This document shows, piece after piece, positions 1 through 5,853 of a DNA stretch of 11,197 nt. The stretch's first letter is position 1, and the number at the start of each line of letters is the position of its first letter. The translations under genes and the position numbers were made by a program. The notes under the pieces were generated by a model. The model saw nothing but the letters and a program-made list of their open reading frames with translations, searched no databases and had not been told where the DNA came from. The stretch comes from CAYWNK01 sp047639615. GTDB lineage: Bacteria; Planctomycetota; UBA1135; GCA-002686595. Location of the stretch: assembly GCA_047639615.1 (NCBI GenBank), contig JBLIOL010000179.1, positions 1 to 11,197 of the forward strand, given 5' to 3'.

Positions 1-745
1 TGCGCACGAGATAGTCGGTGGAACCCTCGCGGATCTGGCCGCTGGAGGCGTTCAAGTTCTCGGCGGCCAAACGTGTGCCGATAGCCGATAGCTCGATGTT
101 CTGGGCGGCCAGGCGGTTCGGGTCGACGCTGATGAGCACCTCCTCCGTGAGCCCGCCGCGCACCTGCACGGCGGCGACGCCTTCGATGCCCTCCAACTCC
201 CGCTCAAGGCGGTTCTCCGCCAACCAGCGCAAGCGAATCAATGTGTCTGCGTCAAAGCCTTCCTCCTGTTCCCCAACAGGGCCGATACCTACGCGCAGGA
301 TGGGATCCAGGTTGGGGTCGTAGCGCAGGATCAGCGGGCGGTCCGCGTCGTTCGGCAGGAACACGCCGTCGAGACGATCACGCACCTCCTGCACGGCGAA
401 GGTCATGTTGGTGCCCCAGCCAAATTCCAGCAGTACGTCGGAGTAACCCGCTCGGCTGATGGAGGTGTTGCGCACCAGGTCGGGCAGGGTGGAGAGCGCT
501 TCCTGGATCCGCTCCGAAATGCGGTCCTCTACGTCCTCAGGAGCCGCCCCGGGGTGCGAGGTGCGCACGGTCAGGGTCGGATAGCTGATCTCTGGAAGCA
601 GGTCCACGGGCAGATTCAGGGCGGAGACGCCTCCGAAGACAGCCAGGGCCAGGAAGAACATGGTGATGGCCACGGGGCGCGTGGCCACGAAACTGAGCCA
701 GGAGGTGGGCTTACCAGCGGCTCCGGCTGTTTGGGATTCGGTCAA
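1..745 (-). CDS. RND efflux transporter permease, N-terminal part (cut by window edge)
   Basis: Inner-membrane proton-driven pump subunit of the AcrB/HAE1-type RND family, which extrudes drugs or other toxic compounds together with a periplasmic adaptor and an outer-membrane channel. About 248 residues are in the window. After a 15-residue lead comes the first membrane helix (about residues 27-45), then the family signature LPVDLLPEISYPTL (45-58), the pore-domain segment TSHPGAAPEDVE, and later DPILRVGI and VRGGLTEEVLISVDPNRL, all typical of the porter domain. The start is TTG at 745-743: no ATG or GTG lies between the adaptor's stop and the TM1 region, and a GAGGG sequence lies about 9 bases upstream. 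The gap to the adaptor gene is 4 bases, so the two are co-transcribed and probably translationally coupled. No outer-membrane channel gene is visible. The substrate cannot be told. The family call is firm; the exact start is less so. Confidence 0.93.
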   Translation of the reverse strand, partial: MTESQTAGAAGKPTSWLSFVATRPVAITMFFLALAVFGGVSALNLPVDLLPEISYPTLTVRTSHPGAAPEDVEDRISERIQEALSTLPDLVRNTSISRAGYSDVLLEFGWGTNMTFAVQEVRDRLDGVFLPNDADRPLILRYDPNLDPILRVGIGPVGEQEEGFDADTLIRLRWLAENRLERELEGIEGVAAVQVRGGLTEEVLISVDPNRLAAQNIELSAIGTRLAAENLNASSGQIREGSTDYLVR

Positions 746-749
746 GGGA

Positions 750-2180
750 TCAGCCCTCGCCTTGCTCGTCGTCCGCGGGAGCTGCTTCGGTGTCGACTGC
801 GGGAGCGTCGGTCTCGGCGCTTTCCTCCTCAGTGACAATCAATTCAGGCTCTTGCTCGGTCTCTTCCTCAGTCTCTAGCTCGAAGCCCTCCGGTGCGAAC
901 TCCCAAGCTTCAGCCTGAACCTCTTGCCCGTCTTCGAGGTCGCGGTTGCCCACGACGATCACACGGTCGCCTGGCTTGAGGCTGGCTTCAGCCAACAGGA
1001 GTACCTGAACCTCGTCATCGTCGGCTAGGCCCTCCTCGACATCGACTCGTACGGCGTCCTTGCCGCGCAATAGGAAGAGGAAGCGGCGCTCGCCCTCACG
1101 GCGCAGGGCGCGCTTGGGCACGACTAGGCTGCCGGGGCGGCGTTCGGTGACGATACCCACGCGCACCAGCATGCCGGGCAAGAGGCGCGGGCGGCCGGAC
1201 TCGATGCTGGGCTGCTCTAGGTCGATGGTCAGCTTGAAGGAACCGGAGCTGGCATCGATGGTGGGGCTGACGATTTGAATATGTCCGGAGTAGACCTCGC
1301 CGGGCAGGGCGTCCGGCTGCACGTCGATGCCGATCGTCTTGCCGTCGCCGCCTTGCGCCATGCTGGCGAAGAAGCCCAGCTCGCGCTGCGGGCGATAGAC
1401 GAAGGCGCGCACGTTGTCCGGGTCGGTCAGACGGAAGGCGCCCGTGCCGGTGGCGACCGCGCCGCCAACTTCGATCATGCGTTCGGCGATCACGCCGGCG
1501 AAGGGAGCGGTGATCTCGGTGTAGGAGAGGTTGAGCTGCTCGCGCTCGACCTTGAGCTCGGCGCGCTGGATCGAGGCCGTGTGGGCGTCGCGATCTGCCT
1601 TGGCTTGCTGCAAGGTGAGCTCGGTAGTCTTTAGGTCCCGTTGGGCTTGGTCGCGGGCGAGCTCAAGCTTCTCGAGCTCGTTCTTGCTGATCAGGCCGGC
1701 CTGGGCGTTCGCATCCACGTTGCGCTCAGCTTGCTTGAGAGCCAGCTTCGAACTCTCGATGCGCTCGGCGGCCTCGTCCACAGCCAGGCCCAGCTTCGGC
1801 CCCTGGTTCTTGGTCTCGAGCAACGCGACTTCCGCGTCCCGCAAGGCAGCTTGCGCATCGCGCGAGTCGAGCCGTGCCAGCACCTGGCCCAGCTCCACGC
1901 GCATGCCTTCCTCGGCCAGGATCTCGGTGGCGACTCCGGACATGCGCGGCTGCAGTTGGATCTCGCGCACGGACTGGATCGCCGTGGTGGTGGAGATGCG
2001 GCGCACCATTTCCTTCAGGACCACGGGGGAGACGCGCACACGCGGCGCATCCTGGCGCTTGATCTCTCCCTTGATGGCCTCGGGCTGCTCGTCAGCGGCT
2101 TGGGTTTGCTCGGTGCTACCGCTGTAGTCACAAGCAGCGAGCAAGAGGGCGAGGGCGGACAGAGTGTGGAATCGAGTCAT
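750..2180 (-). CDS. RND efflux periplasmic adaptor (membrane fusion protein), lipoprotein
   Basis: HlyD/AcrA-type adaptor of 476 residues that bridges the RND pump to an outer-membrane channel. Residues 1-17 form a lipoprotein signal ending in LLLAAC, with Cys17 as the predicted lipidated residue, so it is anchored by lipid in the periplasm. Order of parts: first half of the lipoyl-like domain (about 70-105, with RMSGVATEILAEEGMRVELG); a long helical hairpin rich in Ala, Glu, Lys and Leu (about 106-215); second lipoyl half (LSYTEITAPFAGVIAERMIEVGG, split about 218-240); beta-barrel (about 256-345); and membrane-proximal domain (about 346-425, containing LVVPKRAL). The last 50 residues (427-476) are an acidic tail with 21 Glu/Asp and no Lys or Arg, which is not usual for the family. 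The ATG at 2180 gives a complete signal peptide, although no good Shine-Dalgarno sequence precedes it. It is followed 4 bases later by the permease gene. Confidence 0.94.
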   Translation of the reverse strand: MTRFHTLSALALLLAACDYSGSTEQTQAADEQPEAIKGEIKRQDAPRVRVSPVVLKEMVRRISTTTAIQSVREIQLQPRMSGVATEILAEEGMRVELGQVLARLDSRDAQAALRDAEVALLETKNQGPKLGLAVDEAAERIESSKLALKQAERNVDANAQAGLISKNELEKLELARDQAQRDLKTTELTLQQAKADRDAHTASIQRAELKVEREQLNLSYTEITAPFAGVIAERMIEVGGAVATGTGAFRLTDPDNVRAFVYRPQRELGFFASMAQGGDGKTIGIDVQPDALPGEVYSGHIQIVSPTIDASSGSFKLTIDLEQPSIESGRPRLLPGMLVRVGIVTERRPGSLVVPKRALRREGERRFLFLLRGKDAVRVDVEEGLADDDEVQVLLLAEASLKPGDRVIVVGNRDLEDGQEVQAEAWEFAPEGFELETEEETEQEPELIVTEEESAETDAPAVDTEAAPADDEQGEG

Positions 2181-2350
2181 GGAGAAGGTGGGGAGACCTA
2201 GGGGAGCTGCGCGGATCGTCGCTACACTGCGCCGATGCGAACCTTCGGACGATGCATTCCCACCGAGTCAGGGCTTTCTTCACCGCTTTCTAGGCGGAAG
2301 ATTCTGAGGCCCGGTGGGCGTCCGGTCAGTCGAGTGGAGGAAGTGCCAGC
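2181..2350. other. Divergent intergenic region between efflux adaptor and lnt
   Basis: This 170-base gap separates two divergently transcribed genes and must hold the start signals of both. On the plus strand GGAGG at 2336-2340 lies 10 bases before the lnt ATG and is a good ribosome binding site. I could not find a convincing sigma-70-type promoter pair in either direction, nor a long inverted repeat that would suggest an operator for an efflux regulator. The small reading frames crossing it show no protein-like features. Confidence 0.5.
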
Positions 2351-4249
2351 ATGAAGGATGGCGATAAGGGAGCCGAGCCTCTGCATGAGGGTGGAAAAAA
2401 TCCTGTAACGGCCCCGTCCGAGACCATTTTGGGTCCGCGCCAGCGCTTCCTCGGAGCCTTGGCCACTTGGGCTCTGTTGGCCGCGGCGCAGCCGGGTTTG
2501 CTGCGCGGGGATGGCTTCGGTCACCTGGCTTTCTTGGCCCTGACACCCTGGGCGCTGAGCGCCAGTCGGCCGGGACCTCGCGCCGCCCTGGCGGAGTGGG
2601 GGGCTTGTTCTCTCGGACTCCTCGCGTGGTTCTTCTGGATGAGCGCGCTGGTGGTGCCGCCCATGGTGCCCATGGTGCTCTTCCCCTCGGTCTACTTCAT
2701 CGTGGGCAGCAGCGTGCTGCGCGGCCTGGCGGGGCGCGTGCCCCTGGCCTTGGCCACGCCCCTAGCTTGGATGGTGTTCGAGCTCCTGCGCTGGTTCATT
2801 CCCTTCCCATTCTCCTTCGGTTGGTTCCGCTTGGGCAGCATGTCCGCGGACTCGATCTGGCTTGCGGGCTCCGCGCGCATCTGGGGAGTTTGGGGAATAA
2901 GCTACGTATTCGCGGCCTTCTCCGGTTGGGTCGCCGATCTCGTGCGCGCCTGGCGTCGGGACGAATCCATGGCCAAATTGCCGCTCTCGGTGCACCTCTT
3001 CGGGCTCGTGCCGGTGGCCCTCGCCAGTGTGCTCAGCGTGGCCTTCCCCCTGGGCGAAATGGAGCCTGGGCCGGAGGTGCTCGTGGTGACGCCTGGGGTT
3101 GATGCGGAGATCAAAGCTCAGGACAAGGATCCATTCTTCGAGCGCTTCCTGCCCTCCGCCGACCTGACTGTGCAGGGGCTCGCTTCCGCTGCGGCTGAAG
3201 GCCGTGAGGTCGATCTGGTGGCCTGGGGCGAAGGCATGCTGCCGGGAATGGAGGTGCCGAAGGATGTCCTCCTGGCTTTCGACCAGGGTATGCGCCAACT
3301 GGACTTCGCCATCGGGCACTCCCCCTGGACGCGCGCGGGTCTCGCGGCTTCCGATCGCTTCGTGCAGGAGCTGGTTTCCGGGGTGCTCTACGGGAAGCGC
3401 GAGCTCGTTTCGCCCGAGTTATCCAGCTACCTGATGACCTATCCTGGGCCCTGCGGTGATGCCTGGAGAGCTGGAAAGCCCGTTTTGCCCCCCGGCACGG
3501 CCTTCATCTCCGGCGTGAACGCCGCGGTGGTGGAGGGCGCCAACCTGCGTCGTCTCAACGGCATACGGGTCTGGCAGGATGGTGTTCCGGGTGCGCTCGT
3601 CAGCAAACAGCACCTCGTACCGGGCTCGGAAGACCCTTATCCGGCCGTTTACGTGCCTTTCCTGGCCAGGATCATCGAGGCCATCGGGGGCTACCTGCCC
3701 GACTACGTAGTGCGCGACTTGCCCCGGGTGCTCGAGTTCGCGGACCGCAGCGGGCGCACATATAGGGTGGGGGGCTCGGTCTGCTACGACCAGGTCTTCG
3801 ACGATCCCTTCACCACGCCGCTGCGTCAGGGGCCGGTGGATTTCCACTTGGTGGCCAGCAACGAGGCCTGGTACGGGCGCACTTTGGAGATGGATCACAT
3901 GGTCGCTTTTGCTCGGCTGCGGGCCGCGATGACCGGCCGGAGCCTGGTTCGAGCAACAAATTCTGGCGCCAGCGTGGTTTTTGATGGGCGCGGCAGAATC
4001 CAGGCAGAGCTCACTGTGGAGGGCCGACGCAAGCAAGTTCGGGGCACTTTGCTGGAGCGCGTGGCCGTTCCTGTGGTCGGCGAATCGGCCTCTAAGACCC
4101 CTTACGTGCGGTTTGAGCCAATCCAACTCGCCCTGTGGTGGATTCTTGCCGGACTGGCCTTCGTCTTCTCCAGGCGCCGGGTAACCGGCGGGGGGGAGGG
4201 GGCTAGAGGCGCCTCGAAGGGGTCCCATGTGGGCTCCGACGACTCTTGA
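2351..4249 (+). CDS. lnt: Apolipoprotein N-acyltransferase
   Basis: Integral membrane enzyme of the nitrilase superfamily that adds the third acyl chain to the N-terminal Cys of lipoproteins on the periplasmic face. It has 632 residues against about 510 in E. coli. Residues about 33-235 are a series of hydrophobic helices. The nitrilase domain then shows the full catalytic triad: Glu294 in AWGEGMLPG, Lys419 in SKQHLVPGSEDPYP and Cys478 in VGGSVCYDQVF. VASNEAWYGRT (501-511) and RATNSGASVVFDGRGRI (534-550) match the family's TNDAWFG and RATNNG motifs. A final helix spans about 591-607. Oddities: Glu294 to Lys419 is 125 residues (68 in E. coli), implying an extra segment of roughly 55 residues around 330-390; the residue two after Cys is Asp instead of the usual Glu; and the Gly-rich C-terminal tail is encoded by G runs (4190-4202). 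The start is supported by GGAGG 10 bases upstream. Family assignment is firm. Confidence 0.93.
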   Translation: MKDGDKGAEPLHEGGKNPVTAPSETILGPRQRFLGALATWALLAAAQPGLLRGDGFGHLAFLALTPWALSASRPGPRAALAEWGACSLGLLAWFFWMSALVVPPMVPMVLFPSVYFIVGSSVLRGLAGRVPLALATPLAWMVFELLRWFIPFPFSFGWFRLGSMSADSIWLAGSARIWGVWGISYVFAAFSGWVADLVRAWRRDESMAKLPLSVHLFGLVPVALASVLSVAFPLGEMEPGPEVLVVTPGVDAEIKAQDKDPFFERFLPSADLTVQGLASAAAEGREVDLVAWGEGMLPGMEVPKDVLLAFDQGMRQLDFAIGHSPWTRAGLAASDRFVQELVSGVLYGKRELVSPELSSYLMTYPGPCGDAWRAGKPVLPPGTAFISGVNAAVVEGANLRRLNGIRVWQDGVPGALVSKQHLVPGSEDPYPAVYVPFLARIIEAIGGYLPDYVVRDLPRVLEFADRSGRTYRVGGSVCYDQVFDDPFTTPLRQGPVDFHLVASNEAWYGRTLEMDHMVAFARLRAAMTGRSLVRATNSGASVVFDGRGRIQAELTVEGRRKQVRGTLLERVAVPVVGESASKTPYVRFEPIQLALWWILAGLAFVFSRRRVTGGGEGARGASKGSHVGSDDS

Positions 4250-4262
4250 CCGGCGTGCGGGG

Positions 4263-4272
4263 CTAGCGCTAG
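4263..4272. repeat. 10-bp perfect palindrome CTAGCGCTAG
   Basis: CTAGCGCTAG equals its own reverse complement and lies 14 bases after the lnt stop codon. It is too short to form a good terminator hairpin and has no T run after it. It could be a protein-binding half-site pair or chance. Only the symmetry is directly seen. Confidence 0.3.
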
Positions 4273-4317
4273 ACTTCCCCACGCGCCTCGTACCGGTTGC
4301 CCGCTCGGTTGATCCAA

Positions 4318-4334
4318 GCTTCGAACTTCGAAGC
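4318..4334. repeat. Near-perfect inverted repeat downstream of lnt
   Basis: GCTTCGAA, one central C, then TTCGAAGC: 8-base arms that are exact reverse complements. As RNA it would give a 7-bp stem with a 3-base ACT loop. GATCC flanks the element closely on both sides (4311-4315 and 4335-4339). It could terminate the lnt transcript, although no T run follows, or be an operator for the gene beginning at 4459. The TTCGAA core also occurs as a direct repeat because of the symmetry. The role is inferred; the symmetry is seen. Confidence 0.4.
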
Positions 4335-4372
4335 GATCCGGAAAGACCACGGTCAGCTTTGACGCGTTATCT

Positions 4373-4403
4373 CCCCCCCCAGTTCAAACCTTCCGCCCCC
4401 CCC
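4373..4403. repeat. Two C8 homopolymer tracts upstream of the coiled-coil gene
   Basis: Positions 4373-4380 and 4396-4403 are each eight consecutive C residues, separated by 15 bases. They lie in a non-coding region 55-86 bases before the start codon at 4459. Runs of this length are prone to replication slippage and also to sequencing or assembly error. The second run sits inside the spacer of a possible promoter, so a length change could alter promoter spacing. That functional reading is speculative. Confidence 0.6.
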
Positions 4404-4410
4404 AGATAGT
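4383..4410 (+). promoter_or_regulatory. Candidate promoter of the coiled-coil/small membrane protein genes
   Basis: TTCAAA (4383-4388) and GATAGT (4405-4410) each match four of six bases of the sigma-70 -35 and -10 consensus and are 16 bases apart, with the second C8 tract in the spacer. Transcription would begin about 40 bases before the ATG at 4459. Another weak -35-like TTGAGG at 4413-4418 has no good partner. Matches this weak are common by chance, so this is a low-confidence call supported mainly by position. Confidence 0.25.
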
Positions 4411-4458
4411 CCTTGAGGCTGTCATTGCGGACGTCCACTTCTAGGACTCACCTTACCC

Positions 4459-5316
4459 ATGAGCTCGATCGCCAAGATCTTCATCGTCGTCAACCTGCTC
4501 CTCTCGGCGCTGACGCTCGGCTGGGCCTCCACTCACCTCGGTGTTGCGGAGAACTACAAGACCCAGCTGGCAACAGCCGAGTCTGACGCCGCCACCATGG
4601 AAGAGTCCAAGGACGCCGAAATTGCCACCCTGCGTGGCAACGTCAGCGACCTCGAGGCCTCCCGCGACACCGTTCGCAGCGAGAAGAACCAAGCTGTCGC
4701 CATGCGCGACCGCAACGCTTCCGATTTGGAAGGGTCCCGCTCCGAGGCCAGCACCCTGCGTGCTCGTCTCGACTCGATCGACTCCACCCTCGGCAACTAC
4801 GCCAGCACCAACGACAACCTTCAGAGCCGTTACGAGCAGTCCCAGTCGGACCTCGCAGCAGCCGTCGAAGGTCGCCGTGACGCTGAGGGCGGTCAAGAAG
4901 ACGCCCTCGCCGCCCAGACCGTCGCTCAGACTGGCCTGGACGAAGCCAACCGCACCATCGCTGGCCTGCGCACCGAGAGCACAGCTCTCGGCAAGCAACT
5001 CGCCAACGCTCAGACCGAGATCACGATTCTGTCCAACGCCACCGGCGTCAACGTGGCCAGCCTCCTGACTCAGCCCCAGATCGACGGTGTTCTGCTGCAG
5101 GTTGACCTTTCGGTCACCCCGGCACTCATCGCCATCAACAAGGGCACCGCCGACAGCGTTAAGCGTGGATACACCTTCCACGTCTTCAGCCAGGGCGTCT
5201 ACAAGGGCCGGGCTCGCGTCGAGACCGTCCAAGAGAACATGTGCACCGCCTCCATCGTGAACACCTACAACGGTGCTCAGATGTCTCAGGGCGACCAAGC
5301 ATCCACGCAGCTCTAG
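4459..5316 (+). CDS. Membrane-anchored coiled-coil protein with MreC-like C-terminal domain
   Basis: Not a family I can name; 285 residues. An N-terminal hydrophobic segment (about residues 5-24) should be a signal anchor or uncleaved signal peptide, placing the rest outside the cytoplasm. Residues about 30-195 are a long Ala/Glu/Ser/Leu-rich, proline-free stretch with coiled-coil character. Residues about 207-285 form a compact beta-rich domain: ALIAINKGTADSVKRGYTF, then VYKGRARVETVQENMCTASI and QGDQAST. The pattern (value, GxxDxVxxG, then a GRARV strand) resembles the small beta-barrel of MreC and similar domains seen in planctomycete proteins; this is from memory, not a search. Codon use is strongly biased (Leu almost all CTC/CTG, Asn AAC, Lys AAG, Ile mostly ATC), unlike the TTG-rich mrdA, which suggests high expression. 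The start is supported by the signal anchor; the ribosome site is weak (AGGA at 4443-4446). The next gene begins 39 bases later, so they probably form an operon. A structural or scaffold role in the envelope is inferred. Confidence 0.85.
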   Translation: MSSIAKIFIVVNLLLSALTLGWASTHLGVAENYKTQLATAESDAATMEESKDAEIATLRGNVSDLEASRDTVRSEKNQAVAMRDRNASDLEGSRSEASTLRARLDSIDSTLGNYASTNDNLQSRYEQSQSDLAAAVEGRRDAEGGQEDALAAQTVAQTGLDEANRTIAGLRTESTALGKQLANAQTEITILSNATGVNVASLLTQPQIDGVLLQVDLSVTPALIAINKGTADSVKRGYTFHVFSQGVYKGRARVETVQENMCTASIVNTYNGAQMSQGDQASTQL

Positions 5317-5355
5317 TTCCCTCCCCCTTTCACTACCTGCTAGGAGGAATCCACT

Positions 5356-5565
5356 ATGGCACGCGCACGTAAACAATCAGGCCGTCCGGCCGCCCGCAGC
5401 ACCTCGCGCAAGACGCGCCCCGCTGAGGTTGAAGTCGTCGAGGAAGAAGGCGGTTTCGGCTTCGAAGAAGGCGTCATCTTCATCACCAGCATCGTGATGA
5501 TCGTCGCTTTCGTCATGGTCGACATGGCACGCGGCGCCTATGGCGAAGGCATGTTCTTCAAATAG
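5356..5565 (+). CDS. Small single-span membrane protein, unknown function
   Basis: Unrecognised 69-residue protein. Residues 1-22 are strongly basic (many Arg and Lys), residues 23-38 are acidic and Gly-rich (EVEVVEEEGGFGFEEG), and residues about 39-56 (VIFITSIVMIVAFVMVDM) form one membrane helix, followed by a short tail ending MFFK. The positive N-terminus favours an N-in orientation. It is a real gene: a perfect AGGAGG at 5342-5347 lies 8 bases before the ATG, codons are as biased as in the preceding gene, and a strong hairpin follows. It lies 39 bases after the coiled-coil gene, with which it is probably co-transcribed and may interact. A basic tail on the cytoplasmic side could bind nucleic acid or phospholipid, but that is a guess. 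Confidence 0.85.
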   Translation: MARARKQSGRPAARSTSRKTRPAEVEVVEEEGGFGFEEGVIFITSIVMIVAFVMVDMARGAYGEGMFFK

Positions 5566-5593
5566 GCTGCTTCGGCAACCGCCTCGGAAAGGA

Positions 5594-5608
5594 CGCTCCT
5601 CGAGCGTG
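5594..5608 (+). repeat. Short hairpin after the small membrane protein gene
   Basis: ACGCTC, loop CTC, GAGCGT: a perfect 6-bp stem with a 3-base loop, 29 bases after the stop codon at 5565 and just before the larger hairpin at 5625-5660. It may form part of the 3' end of the upstream transcript. No T run follows. Confidence 0.4.
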
Positions 5609-5624
5609 CTGACCATAGGCCTAC

Positions 5625-5660
5625 GATCGGCCCCTGCGCGCAAGCGTGGGGGCCGATCGG
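5625..5660 (+). terminator. Strong hairpin with GCAA tetraloop, probable terminator
   Basis: CGATCGGCCCC (5625-5635) and GGGGCCGATCG (5650-5660) are exact reverse complements. Between them T-G pairs with T-G as two G-U wobbles (5636-5637 with 5648-5649), and CGC pairs with GCG. The result is one uninterrupted 16-bp stem closed by the loop GCAA (5641-5644), a GNRA tetraloop. It begins 60 bases after the stop of the small membrane protein gene. Only GCGTTTATGG follows, so the U tract is poor. It is most likely the transcript end or a 3' stabiliser for the highly expressed two-gene unit; a cis-regulatory RNA or protein-binding structure is possible. Confidence 0.7.
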
Positions 5661-5668
5661 CGTTTATG

Positions 5669-5690
5669 GATGGGGGGACTCTCCCATCCC
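5669..5690 (+). repeat. Third hairpin in the mreB upstream region
   Basis: GGATGGG (5669-5675) pairs perfectly with CCCATCC (5684-5690) across an 8-base loop, giving a 7-bp stem. It starts 8 bases after the large GCAA-capped hairpin, so the two could act as a tandem terminator or a larger folded element. Symmetry is seen; function is inferred. Confidence 0.4.
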
Positions 5691-5752
5691 TGCGATCCGC
5701 GGCAGAAAGTGCACTCCCGCGCGGATTTCCGGGCAAGGTCGCAGCGCCGTCC

Positions 5753-5781
5753 TTGAATGGGGCCTGTGCATTGCTGAGAAT
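5753..5781 (+). promoter_or_regulatory. Candidate promoter of the mre operon
   Basis: TTGAAT (5753-5758), a 17-base spacer, and GAGAAT (5776-5781) give four of six matches at each box with ideal spacing. Transcription would start near 5788, leaving a leader of about 65 bases before the mreB ATG at 5854. It lies downstream of the terminator-like hairpins, as expected if mreB is separately transcribed. It is the best match in this gap, but weak matches occur by chance. Confidence 0.4.
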
Positions 5782-5794
5782 TCCTTTGTGGGAA

Positions 5795-5813
5795 GTCTGC
5801 GAGGGGCGCAGAC
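5795..5813 (+). promoter_or_regulatory. Hairpin in the presumed mreB leader with AGGGG loop
   Basis: GTCTGCG (5795-5801), loop AGGGG (5802-5806), CGCAGAC (5807-5813): a perfect 7-bp stem just after the expected transcription start. The loop exposes a Shine-Dalgarno-like purine run, but it is about 47 bases before the mreB ATG, too far to serve it. It may stabilise the 5' end of the mre mRNA or regulate it. A smaller GGCC/GGCC repeat (5836-5847) follows just before the start codon. Confidence 0.4.
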
Positions 5814-5853
5814 ACCTAGCCAACCCCGTACAAACGGCCTGCCGGCCACGGAA

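Noticed and set aside
2222..2546. Two minus-strand frames over the lnt start and the divergent region
   Set aside because: Low-complexity, Arg/Pro-rich products without a ribosome site or domain, overlapping the supported lnt start.
4246..4275. TTGACC and TAGACT as a promoter pair
   Set aside because: Spacing is 18-19 bases, the first box overlaps the lnt stop codon, and the start would lie over 170 bases before the next gene, so support is too thin.
3419..4282. 287-residue antisense frame over lnt
   Set aside because: The sense strand carries clear nitrilase motifs here; the antisense frame has none.
4453..5376. Long open frame antisense to the coiled-coil gene (307 residues)
   Set aside because: The plus-strand gene has a signal anchor, coiled coil and biased codons; the antisense product is Gly/Val-rich without features and is a codon-bias shadow.
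5788..5853. GTG start 22 codons upstream of the chosen mreB start
   Set aside because: The added residues are unlike MreB, cross a perfect hairpin, and would place the start at the predicted transcription start.
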